Shown here: piece after piece, positions 12,101-22,607 of the stretch | How positions within the stretch are numbered: the first letter of the stretch is position 1 | How the letters are laid out: each line of letters begins with the position of its first letter | From: Cyathus striatus | Lineage: Eukaryota; Basidiomycota; Agaricomycetes; Agaricales; Nidulariaceae | Assembly: GCA_025738555.1 (NCBI GenBank) | Contig: JAOVFP010000005.1 | Location: forward strand, 6,386,001-6,450,000 | Direction of reading: 5' to 3' | DNA: 64,000 nt | Position numbers and translations under genes: made by a program | Notes under the pieces: model-generated | The model's input: only the letters and a program-made list of their open reading frames with translations | Database searches by the model: none | Told to the model about the DNA's origin: nothing

Positions 12101-13615
12101 GCTGGCGGCCGTCGTCGTATCTGATGAGCAGTTTGAGGATTAAAAGTAGCCCAGTCGGAGCTATTTTTACTTACCATCTGTGGGTAGCACCTTGTGTTCT
12201 CATGCTGTGTTGTCGCTGCCTGTCGCATTGATCCGGTTGAGGTACTACCGTGAGTCTCGCAGTTGCTGTTAATGAAGTAATACGTCGAGTCGTGGTTGCA
12301 ATCTAGTCAGACCCTATCGATGATTGGACATCGCGGAGGCGTACCATCTAGATTTAGGTCAATGTTTTCTTTCATTTTCAGTCCGTGTTCCGTGTTCCGA
12401 TTTAGCCATCTTATTCGGACTCGATGTGATGAATTTTCAAAGGATTCACGGGATTTCATTACCGAGTCATGCAAACCGACCTTCATTGCTTGACGCGTCA
12501 ACCACGAAAGACGGGGGGGCTGCATGTTTTCCCGCAGGCGTCGGCGGCGCAATATAGAATAGGTTACTATTCAGTAGTATTCAACGTGCTTGTGAAAAAG
12601 GCCCATCCGATCTGATGCGCTATCGAGTAATCCGACCGGCGCCTTTGGACATTTTCAGGCTAGCTATTGGAATTTGAACCCCTTGTTCCTTCCCCCTTGC
12701 TTCCCATTCAAAAAGGTTAAGTACTAGTAGCTCCATGAATCACTGCGGATGTGCCGCGGGGTTTCTATCCTCGGTCCAAACATAAATTTCTGGTATGACC
12801 ACGATTGAACAGGGTTTGAGCACACGGCAGCTGTCTAATCCTCGACACTATCGATTTATCGATCAAGTTTGAATGGCAGACAAGTGGCAGAATGCTTCTC
12901 AGTGAGACTTGATATTGGTGAAAACACTCACGGCAGCACGTTGTTTCTCGGAAACGTCTCCGCTCAATGTGTTTTTCCTTGCGGTTTCATACAATGATAT
13001 GTTAAATATATCCTTGTGAAGAAGGGTGATAACGATAAATTTTTGAACGAGTAAACATAGCACCGGCGATTCGGAAATAAGCTCGTGGATCTAGCATTGA
13101 AGTCTGTTGCTATTACTCGACCTCGTGAGGGATCGTCGGTACTGTTGCCTATCGCTGAGACATAGATACAAAGTCATAAACACCATAGAAATGGTTAAAT
13201 ACCATGGCAATGTCAAATGAAGTGCCGGCTGCGTTTTTGTCGCAGTGAATGTTTTGATGACTTAGCGAGACATTATGTGTGGGACTCAATGAACGGCCCG
13301 TATTGCTAAGGATTTGATCCGACAAAGAAACTGTATGCATAGCTTGCGGATAAGAGTAAATTATCAGCAACTCCGAGTCACACACATCACCTAGGATTAA
13401 GTAACGGGGAAACTTTGCCAGTCAACTGAACGGAACAACCCTTCGAACTACAGTGGCGTAGAAATCTAACCGACACAGCTGAGATTTGTAGGATGGGATT
13501 AAACCAAGTCTCATCGTGTTTCATTTGTGTCGAACCACAGAAGAGCTTCACGACAGGCTGTCGATGAACGTAAGTATAGCATTTTTTTGATTGCATGCAT
13601 TACGGGTCACTGCAA
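9151..13615. other. Gene-poor region with no supported gene
   Basis: Short open stretches occur on both strands (longest about 120 codons, for example 9864-10235 minus and 11572-11928 plus). None shows a recognisable motif, splice structure or consistent coding bias, and opposite-strand frames are equally open. The left part (9151-9550) still shows fragments like the upstream repeat. From 11500 to 12560 base composition is higher in GC, as in old coding DNA, but I cannot assign a protein. Confidence 0.5.
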
Positions 13616-14215
13616 CTAGTCGAATGCGAATGATACTTTCTTCCGGGCGGGCTTCCCTGGACCACCATCTGGACGTATACTTTGATCACCGTCACCAGTA
13701 AGGGTCTTTTGAGATGCCCGCTTTCGTTTTTTAGCTTTATCTTTTTTAGACCGTGCCTTCTGGGCAGCGAGCAAAGCCTTTGTTTCTTTCTAGGAGGTGA
13801 AACGAGGATTCAGCGAAAGACACTTTGACAGGTCGACCAAAACTACGCTCACGAGCTTTGCCTTCGAAGCCGAAATACTGGGCTTTGTCTCAGGCTTCGG
13901 TTGTCCAGCCTGGAGACAACAAGGTAGGTCAGCATGACGTACAGATGTCTGCAAGGACTGATCAAACGCGCCTGTGCCTTGTGATGTTTCTCAGCTTTCT
14001 CCAAAGCTTTCTGCTCCTGTGAGTCAGATATTGATGAAGCCAATCGCAACGAGTCCTGTGGTCGAGCAAGCAGGTAAGTTACGGCAACGAAAAAGGGTTT
14101 TCAAAGGTTCACGGACGTTGAGTTCGAGAAACCGCTTTGGTTGTTTGCCCTTACCAGACGGTTTCCCCTTTAATCGTGTATCAGATCGCCCCATTCATGG
14201 ATAAGGAAGAGAGAG
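13616..14215 (-). pseudogene. Decayed coding remnant with Lys/Arg-rich C-terminus
   Basis: Read on the minus strand, the region ends in a coding-like tail: KETKALLAAQKARSKKDKAK followed by a further basic block and GGPGKPARKKVSFAFD, with stop TAG at 13618-13616. Upstream are other coding-like pieces in shifted frames: QYFGFEGKARERSFGRPVKV, DSQEQKALEKAEKHHKAQA (about 13980-14030) and TRLKGKPSGKGKQPKRFLEL (about 14120-14180). The gaps contain intron-like acceptors (for example CACAG), but a continuous model cannot be built. The family is not recognised. A nucleolar or transposon-derived basic protein would look like this, but that is only a guess. Confidence 0.4.
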
Positions 14216-15054
14216 AGCGGCGAACACGCAGAATCTGGGAACGCGAGGTTCGATGGTGGCTGTAGCTAATAGCGCGTCGGTTGGTCGACCCCGACTCATA
14301 CTTTGTTTGCACTTGTTGTTTAAATTTTTTTCTCCGCGGTCCGTTTTCAATCCGGTTCGGTTGGGTGACGATCAAATTCGCGGCTGCTGCATACCTACAT
14401 CCACTACGCCTACAAATGCGTAGCCATCTCTGTCTCATAATCGCGCTCAACATACCTATGCCACAGATTGACCGTCCGTGATAATGTTTACCAGAAACTG
14501 GGGCTGATTGTTCACTACTCTACGTTCTAATGTACCAGTACCGAACTGCTTCATAGATTCTTCGGTATCCCCTATACATAGGATTTAATATTTCCTTCTT
14601 AGTTATACTCAAGTCTTGTGGAGTGGATATGGAAGCTTGAACTTCCACATATCATTCAAATATATTATAATATGAGAGAGAGAGACCTGTAGATGTATCC
14701 TATGCCATACCCTGCCGTGCAAAACTATATACTAGGTTACATGTCAATCTCTCCTAGGATCTGTCAGTTCCAATTCTAGAATCATATCAAAAATTGCACT
14801 AACGATCAGGAACCTAGTTTGAGTTTGGGCTGGGCACGATATCCCCGTTGCAGATACCACCGCTACCCAGAACGGAACCGCACCAAGTTCCAATGTCAGA
14901 TCTTGAATCTCGTAAGTTGACCCGGTCTTCCAAAGGTATATAAGTCGTAGCTAGTCGCAGAAGTTTAACAACAACCTTCGCTTTCCTTTCCAGTAATCAA
15001 CTCAGCCTTCTCATTCACCTCCTCGAGTAGCTCTACGTATACTTATTAATCAAG
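14216..15054. other. Intergenic, includes likely promoter of the Cys-rich gene
   Basis: No gene recognised. There is a short GA tract (GAGAGAGAGAG near 14673-14684). A TATA-like TATATAAG lies at about 14937-14945, some 110 bases upstream of the ATG at 15055, followed by a pyrimidine-rich stretch (CTTTCCTTTCC). This is a usual fungal core promoter arrangement. Confidence 0.4.
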
Positions 15055-15674
15055 ATGTGTCGTTTGCGCCAGTGCGTGCATTTCACTGCGTCTATGTCGT
15101 CACACGTCTTACACTATCTATCAGAGTTTGCAATGTATACACCCAATGCGGGCATGCCCAGCCCTTGGTGAGTCGACGTGTAGAAATTTCAGGAAGTAGA
15201 CCCGTACTAAATCTGCCCATTTTTCAAGCCCGACGAAGTTGTACGTCCTCGCCAGCAGACATGATTCCACTCCTAACTATATCATTTACTCTAGATTCAA
15301 TGCGACAACCCGAACTGCAAGTTCAGCACCACGCACCCCGCTACCTGCGTTCCTCCTCAGTGCACCCGCACTTGCTGGCAATAGTCAGTTTGATCTCTCT
15401 TGAGTTCGCTAATCAGCACTGACTGCTGTTTGACATATTCGCCTTCATTTATTCATCGCCACCGATGCATCCACACCGATTCATCAAATTTATTTTTGTC
15501 CCTCAATGCTTGGTCTAAAATTGTGTTGATGACATTAGTCGTCAGTACCCAGAACAGTACTGTGAGTCATTGACATCTTGACAAATACGTATCCTTGATT
15601 GACCACATTCGATGATAGCTCCTCACATCGATCGCTTGTGCCCGGCATGTTCTGGGGGCGCTCGTCGTCGCTAA
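15055..15674 (+). CDS. Small Cys-rich protein (YTQCGH ... CTRTCWQYRQYPEQY family)
   Basis: A 79-residue protein assembled from six exons: 15055-15071, 15125-15167, 15229-15240, 15295-15383, 15539-15561 and 15619-15674. All introns are GT-AG (53, 61, 54, 155 and 57 nt), and exon 3 is only 12 nt (encoding PDEV). In order it reads MCRLRQVCNVYTQCGH, PLPDEVIQCDNPNCKFSTTHP, CVPPQCTRTCWQYRQYPEQY and PHIDRLCPAC. Eight or more Cys in paired spacing plus His suggest a metal-binding or disulfide-rich fold. From memory this matches a widespread family of short, uncharacterised Agaricomycete proteins with the same FSTxHP and CWQYRQYPEQY words; its function is not known to me. There is no signal peptide. 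Without splicing, no single frame contains more than a fragment, so it is easily missed. Confidence 0.85.
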
Positions 15675-17612
15675 ATTATACTGCGCCGCAACCACTCTAG
15701 TATACTAGACTAATGTATAGATATCTTTAGTATGTAATTAGCTGTTATGTTAAAGTTATAGTGTTTCCAGAGCCCTTTATTTAATATACTTATATATAGA
15801 AGTTTGAAGTCCTGCCTATTGCATCGTAAACTCTATTGGCACGCTGGCTGCGTTCGAAGCCTTTTCTTTCGGGATTGTCAGTTGTCCGACAGTCAGTGGG
15901 ATTGAGAGTACACATGATAGACTTATAAGCTGTCATTCAGGCCGCCGCTGGGATTCAATCAAAGTGGACAGGGTTAAGTTTCTTCTGGCTGAGGCAATGG
16001 CGCTAAGAAACGCCAATAATTCTAACCCTTGTAATTCGCTGAGATCGAATAAAAAGTTAAATAATGATCACGGGAAGCTCTAGCCTTAAACCCATTCGAT
16101 ATTCTCGACCCTTTAGAGCCCTTTAGACTGCCGTTGATAAATTTAGGCATTTTAGGAACAGGCACATTTTTGTCGATCTCTCGCAAAACCAATCTTAATC
16201 CAGTTACTAATTTGCCCCCGCGCCGAAACGGAAGATGTGATCAAAGTAGCTCGCGTATACATGTATCAAAGATAAAGTGTGCGTAGCAGTGCCGATCTGC
16301 TATAAACAAAGAGATCCGAACGGTCGAATAGTACGGGCTGCAGTGTTACGAGATGAGCTGCCTAGCTATGTGACAGATTCCGTACATAGGAATGTGAAGC
16401 ATTATGACAAAGCAATGCCCCTCCCGCTTGATCTGTAGTCCTCACCAACCGTCAACGCATCACCTAACGTCGCATTCATGTTACATCATCGAAAATGATA
16501 CCAGTGTCTATAGCCAAGTCGCCGCGAAGTGCACTAACTGTAAGGACAGGACTAAGCTAAGCAAGGATTGTGAGGTGTGACGAAACCCTCATCTCGACGA
16601 ATTAAGGATAGCTTATTTCACAATCAACAGACGCTCAGATGTTAAGGTGTTCCAAACGCGGGTTTCCAGGCTACTCATCGTCGGCAGATTCCAAAGAAGG
16701 TATGACGAAAGGAATTATGTAATGACATTTCAAGCGCTTGCGCCTCCAGTTAACTTATCACAACTCCGTTCTGAGAATTAAACTGCCCCTTCCTTGTTAT
16801 TCCATGCCGCTCTCACTAGATTTGATGTTTTAGGCTGGAATGAGTGACGTCGGTTGCAAGTTGAAACTGGCGAAAACACGTCTGAAGTTTGAACGGGTCC
16901 TGTAATTGTACGCGCCACTCCTTATGGGCAACACCACCCAGTATCAAATTTAAGGATCTCTCGCGGCAATTACCTATGATTGACCTACGACATAGTCCTC
17001 AATATGCACTATTGCGTTAAGGAAATTTTCAATGCCAAGGACGTATTACGAACCTCGCCCTTTATTCTTGAAGTCCTATGATATCTCTGTAAAACAAATG
17101 TCAGCCACTGATTTGAGCGAGAAGATAAAGTTCGAACTTAATTGTAATGTAATGTAAAGCGTCCCGACTCCCGAGTCGGCCAAGCGCTGGTAGAAATTCG
17201 GAAGTGACATGTGCCATATGACACAAAACTAGATGAAGTTATTTCTCTATAAAAATATATAGACCAAGATGTTATGTATCCCTCGACTCCACGCCTGCAG
17301 CAGAAGGTTGTGTGTGCTTATAGTGCAAGCGCTTTGGAGACTCCGAACGAAGTCCGATGACGCGAGGTGAAGTATTTTGGTGTGATAATGTCGAGTTATT
17401 TTAAGCGGCGAGTCACATGTGCTGAGTATTTTCGAACTCCGCACGCGGCATTCCAAAATGCACTAGTTGACCAAGGTATCAAGTTTCTTCCGTTCCCGAC
17501 GCTCACCTTCTTCCATCGGGGATACCATTGCGGCGACAGCTAAACCTCTCTTCTCCCAGGCTGTCTGCTCTTCATCTCATTTTCTCGCATATAGATTGCG
17601 ATTTAGTCTCCT
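15675..17612. other. Intergenic region, no gene recognised
   Basis: All frames are broken, with moderate AT content. I see no conserved protein words, tRNA boxes or clear repeats. The final 100 bases are the upstream region of the transporter at 17613. Confidence 0.5.
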
Positions 17613-20486
17613 ATGTCAATAGAGGCAACTGAGCGCGATCCCCTTATTCCAAGGGATGAAGTGGGACATGAATGTATCAACGGGAAGACAGATGTCATAC
17701 GTCGTCCAGGACCTCTTGAAATCTCAAGGTCCACGCGGTATGGTATACTAGCGGGTGTATGGATGGGCACTTTTCTTTCTGTGAGTACTTTTTACTGGTC
17801 GCGTGCCTAGGTGTACACTCATGGTACTTACCGCGCACATAGGCATTGAACCGTGAGTGTTATAATATAAGCGACAAAACCTACGTGTACAATACTAATT
17901 CGTTGTTTTAGAAACTCTGGTTCCAACAAGTATGTTTACCACCCTGTTCTCTGTCACTTCTTAATCCTTCTTCAGTGCTAGCTTCCATCTCCTCGGACTT
18001 CAACAAATCTAATCAAGCGAGTTGGCTAGGGACATCGTGAGCTCCTTGCATTATCCATACGTTCATTCCCTAATTTCCTTTTCAATAGCTATCTCCTTGC
18101 CACATGTACTTTTACGCCGCTATACGGTCGTCTGTGCAATGTTTTGGGTCGTCGAGTGCCAACCACACAGCTCTCATTTTTGCATGTGCAGGAGTCATGC
18201 TTTGTGGATTTTCAACTAATATGGAGATGTTGATTGCAGCGAGATTTGTAAGCTACCAGGATTGTCGGGTTTACTGAAGACACGTTGACGCCGCTAAGCT
18301 TTCTGGAATAGGAGGTGGAGGATTAATGACCACATCATCGTTCGTGGTCAACTTTGGCATTCAAGGTTTATTTCTAACTATTACTTAGCATCATTGTCAG
18401 CGACATGTACAGCATGAGAGTGAGATCGACTCAAGCCTCGTCGATTTTTTTACTGATCGTCTGGTTTCCTTATAGAGTCGAGGACTTACTCAGGGAGTAG
18501 CAAGCGTTTTCAATGGGGTTTGAAACATATATTTGTCCTAACTTACAATTTAAACTTACGGGCATACTATTAGTTGGGGCTTGGTCTCGGAGGTCCATTT
18601 GGTGGAGTTATAACTGACTGGTAAGCGGAGTCGGTTTCTCTTAGCTCCTTATTTACTGAATTGTGTCTAGGATAGGATGGCGTTGGGCGTTTCTGCTTCA
18701 GTTACCAATTTATGTTGCTTCCTTTTGTTTGACATCCTACAACCTTCGCTACGTGACTCCAGTATGTCAAACGCTTCGCATATGTTTCAAATCTGACGCA
18801 ATGCCATGTGTAGGGTAAAGGAAAGAGCGCAAAAGAGGTACTGAAAAGGATTGATTATGGCGGCAGCGGAACCTTGATGATTACGGTATAGTTGTTAAGA
18901 CTTCCATATGTGTTATTCTCACCCTTAGTAACAGGTGGCTTCCATCCTCTTGCTCCTCAGCGGGAGGTATAACGAAGGATTGCCCGTATGTTCCGCATTT
19001 TGAACCTTACCCTACTTTCTAACCCCGGTTTAGTGGTCAACACCTAGTGTAATAGCTTCAGCTGTGTCTGCCTGTGTATTTGCAGTTGCATTTGTTGTCA
19101 TAGAATTATTCGTGGCCCCTGAGCCGGTTCTCGCACCGTTTTTGTTGCGCCAAAAAATCCCTGTTCTCGTGGGAATGTCCAACTTCCTGGTTGCGATTTG
19201 TAACTTTTCTATTATGTATTTTTTCCCCATGTGGTTCCAAACAGTCCTGCTTACGAACGCTGCTACTGCTGGTGGGTTCTACTTATTTTTACTTTAGAAT
19301 GTTCTCAGCTTACGCCGAATAGGGCTACATCTATTACCGAACAGTATATCGATGTCTACAGGATCACTGTTCGCGGGTTGGATGATGCATACAACCGGAC
19401 GTTACAAGAAAATCAATCTGATATTTGGCATTTTCCCGTTCGTTGCTGCTATCCTGATCTATCATATGCGAGAAGACTCTGGACCAATTCAGTCATGGTT
19501 CAGCATTGTACGGAAATTTCTGTAAACCGAAGTACTTGGTTGTGTGGCTAATATTTCGCTAGATTCCACTTGGTTTCGGGAATGCTGTCGTATTGCAGAC
19601 TATGCTAGGTAAGCCAATGTATATTAATTGTACTTTAGCGATGTTGACAGCTTTAATTAGTTGCGCTTCTTGCTCATGTACCAGGTGAGTTCGATTTGGA
19701 TATCAGATTGTAGTGCTTCGCAACTCATAATTCTTGAAGAACATTATATGGCAGTGGCAACTGGGTTCGGGCAGCTTTTCCGTGGCGTTGGTTCGTTACA
19801 TCATAATGAAAGCTTCTCTTTTCTCACAAATTACTTTGTGTCTCAGGCCAAGTGGGTGGGGTCGCTATTTCTTCCGCAATATTCCAGTCGCTGTTAGACA
19901 GCGAACTTCGGAAGCGCATTCATACACCTGATGCGGAGGAGGTAAGTAAAGTGATACACCCTATTTGATGCTCCATACTAAAGAAATTCTAGTTGATCCT
20001 GCGTATTCGTCAATCTGCGCGCTTGGTTGCTACTTTACCCCCTGACCTACAACGATCTGCGCGGGATGCATATGACATCAGCCTGAAAGCCGTCTTTACT
20101 TTTGCTGCCTGTGCCACGCTTCTTGCATATCTTGTTCGCTTACCTGTAAGTACTGTATACATTACTCAGGCAAGCACTAAGAATATCCCCAGATACCCGA
20201 CAAAGCTTTGGAACACCGTCCAAGACCTACTCGTACCGAAGTAAATGCGGAGAGTTCGGAGAGTTCTGTATCACCACAATCTGAATCACCAATCGAATCA
20301 CCAATCTACAGTGACGACGAAGAGAACGGTGAAGAAGACTTACCAGCAACACCAAGAAAAATACCACGTAGACGTTTATCAACATACGAATCCACTGAAT
20401 CTGGAATGGATTTAGAGAACGCGCGAATTGGCGGCTCTGCAAGACCTAGTTCGGGTCGGAGCCCTCGGACCCCTCGTAGCCCATAG
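17613..20486 (+). CDS. MFS transporter, 14-helix DHA2/Vba-like, one frame break
   Basis: A proton-coupled major facilitator of the drug/basic-amino-acid type, probably in plasma or vacuolar membrane. About 15 short introns can be placed by family alignment. Seen in order: a 45-residue cytosolic head (ERDPLIP), GILAGVWMGTFLSALNQTLV, ASWLGTSYLLATCTFTPLYG, motif A GRLCNVLGRR, GGLMTTSSIIVSDMYSMR, SRGLTQGVASVFNGLGLGLG, FGGVITDWIGWRWAFLLQLP (motif C region), IMYFFPMWFQ, AGLHLLPNSISMSTGSLFAG, VATGFGQLFRGVGQVGGVAI, and a Ser/Glu/Pro-rich C-terminal tail. One base is missing at about 18153-18160 (CGAGTGCC), directly after motif A; everything else stays in frame with good splice sites. It may be an assembly indel or a recent inactivation. 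It is convergent with the alcohol dehydrogenase gene. Confidence 0.85.
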
Positions 20487-20661
20487 GCATATGCATATCA
20501 TTCACACGAACTCCTCATGGATATACCACATTGGAAGGTTAACATTTAGTTTATTTCTTATGTAGCAACATTTATATCCTGCAGGTTTCTAACGACTATA
20601 TACGTTAATGATTTATCACAATTTATACGGAGCATAGTACTACTTTGGTACCACTCTGACT

Positions 20662-22291
20662 TTACAACCGCAATATAACTCTCCCTGCTATTTTTCCAGC
20701 TTCCATGTCCGAGAAGGTTCTAAAGGACGATTAGAACAAAATATTCGAGGATACCTAATTCTTTTTTACCGATTTACGTCCTCCAGCTCACGAACTTCAT
20801 ATCGGCATTTTACTTTACCTCTAGCTGCAATTTCTAGTGCCTCAATTGCTTCTGGCGGTTGCTGAAAGACGAATTCAGTAAGGACTATATTCTCAGGAGA
20901 CAACACGAACCCAATTGCAGACCCGTATATGTTGAGACTCTTTTCGAAAGAAAGAGTAAGCACAACGTCAACAATTATTAACTGTATTTGCAACTTGCCT
21001 TTGCAACCAACAGAGTAACCGGAATATTGAGTGAACTAGTTCCGCCCGGCATCCCCACTGCTACCAATGTTCCAGTCCGACGCAGATACATTAGTGCCTG
21101 GTTAAAAGGGCGCGGCTACATATTGTCATTTGACTCAGCCCCGTTTTGCTGAAACATTGAGAAGTGATACTTACATCCCGGCTACTATCAATGCAGCATG
21201 TGGTCCTTCTCCGCCGGTAGCGGCCTGAACATCCTTCGTGAGATCACCACTTTCTCTGAAATCCACCCATGCCTCAGCTCTAAGCGATAAACATAGCTCC
21301 TTCTTCGCAGCCCCGGTGTCTAAATGCGCATAGTAAGTGAAAAATAAGTTCGTGGAATATATACAAGCACACACCTATGGCAAGGACACGAGCTCCTGAG
21401 CTACTGCATATTGAATCGCTGCCAGTTGATAGTTCAGTTACATCATTCCGAGCCGTTGGTATGTATAAACCATCAGTCGTACCTAAGTGTCCCAGCCCTC
21501 CTCCGGCTCCAGAAATTGCAACCCATTGCCCTAAAGATAATTTGGCTCTCTTCAAAGCAGAATACACGGTCAATCCCTATAAATAATGGATGGTTGAATC
21601 ATATATAATGCCAGTCCAGCTGAAAAATGAGTTTCTCACAGCACACAAAATAGGAGTAGCAGATGCACTATCCATAGACTCTGGAATTGGAGTAACATAG
21701 TCTATATAGGACACCTGTGATCCAAATTATTTCTTAATCCAGCTACAAAGCGATTATCATTGCGTACTACATATTGCTGGAAAGTTCCATAAATCATAAA
21801 TCCGTGTGCTTTCACGAAACTAACAGTGCAAGCTAATGTGTTGATGAATTCATGAAGCCGCAAGATGTAATGGCAAATTCTTACCTGACTCGTTTCCCTT
21901 TCGACACATTTCGCAGCTAAAGTGAGTTGTAAGTTTACATTTCCACTTGAGCAGTGTATTTCATACTTGTCGCAGACCGCAGCAATCCATTTGCTCCCAC
22001 TCTATCTCCAAGTTTAATTCCAACATCGCGACTATGATCTCCAATCGCAACAACTCGACCAACTCCCTCGTGTCCTCCCACCAATGGAAGGATGGGCGGT
22101 CTTGACCATTCGTTGTTTTTGATATGTAAATCGGAGTGACATACCCCACTATACTCAAGGTGGATCAGGCACTCATTTGGAGCAAGCTCAGATGGCTGCT
22201 TCACGGGATAGTCAGACTTCAAGATATACTGTTCACCATAGGCCTCCAAAACAGCGGCCTTCTGGGTCTTGGGGATAGTGTACATGGACAT
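20662..22291 (-). CDS. Zinc-dependent alcohol dehydrogenase, frame-disrupted
   Basis: Medium-chain Zn alcohol dehydrogenase (NAD-dependent alcohol/aldehyde interconversion, cytosolic). Start ATG 22291 ([20 protein letters not shown]). Motifs seen: catalytic Zn ligands in GVCHSDLH and [13 protein letters not shown]; structural-Zn loop [15 protein letters not shown] once spliced; Rossmann [10 protein letters not shown]-terminal [15 protein letters not shown] and GRVILRL; stop at 20664-20662. Eight or so introns are short and mostly GT-AG. At least three single-base losses break the frame: near 21990 (AAA run, restores VGAKWIAA), near 21395 (GG, restores AVAQGARVLAI) and near 20850 (restores [16 protein letters not shown]). 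A fourth problem lies at the splice near 21110. Either a pseudogene or a functional gene with base errors. The neighbouring monooxygenase lies upstream on the same strand. Confidence 0.8.
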
Positions 22292-22607
22292 GACTAACTT
22301 ACGGGGAGGGCTTCGAGGAGTGGGGGTTTGAACGTCGACGTTTGATTCGACACTATAATCAGTTAATGTACTGTTGAGAATCTGATTCGGCTCACGGTTA
22401 TATCTAAATCCCGAAAGACGCGCAATTATCTATGTACAGGCAAGTAATATAGCTGTCCATCGTGATCAAACAAGTACTTTACTAATATTGCACCCGACAC
22501 GGGCATTAGTAGTACTAATACATCAGTGCTGAATACAGTCTTAGTCTAAGTTTCAAATCCTTGCTCATACTAACTTACTTAAAGGTAGCTCGTCCAAAGA
22601 AGCGTGA
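22292..22607. other. Intergenic between monooxygenase and alcohol dehydrogenase
   Basis: 316 bases between two same-strand genes. It should hold the terminator of the monooxygenase gene and the promoter of the dehydrogenase gene. No conserved element is recognised. Confidence 0.5.

Noticed and set aside
11525..12560. Cluster of open frames on both strands
   Set aside because: Open on both strands alike, with no splice logic or recognised domain. Old coding DNA is possible but cannot be shown.
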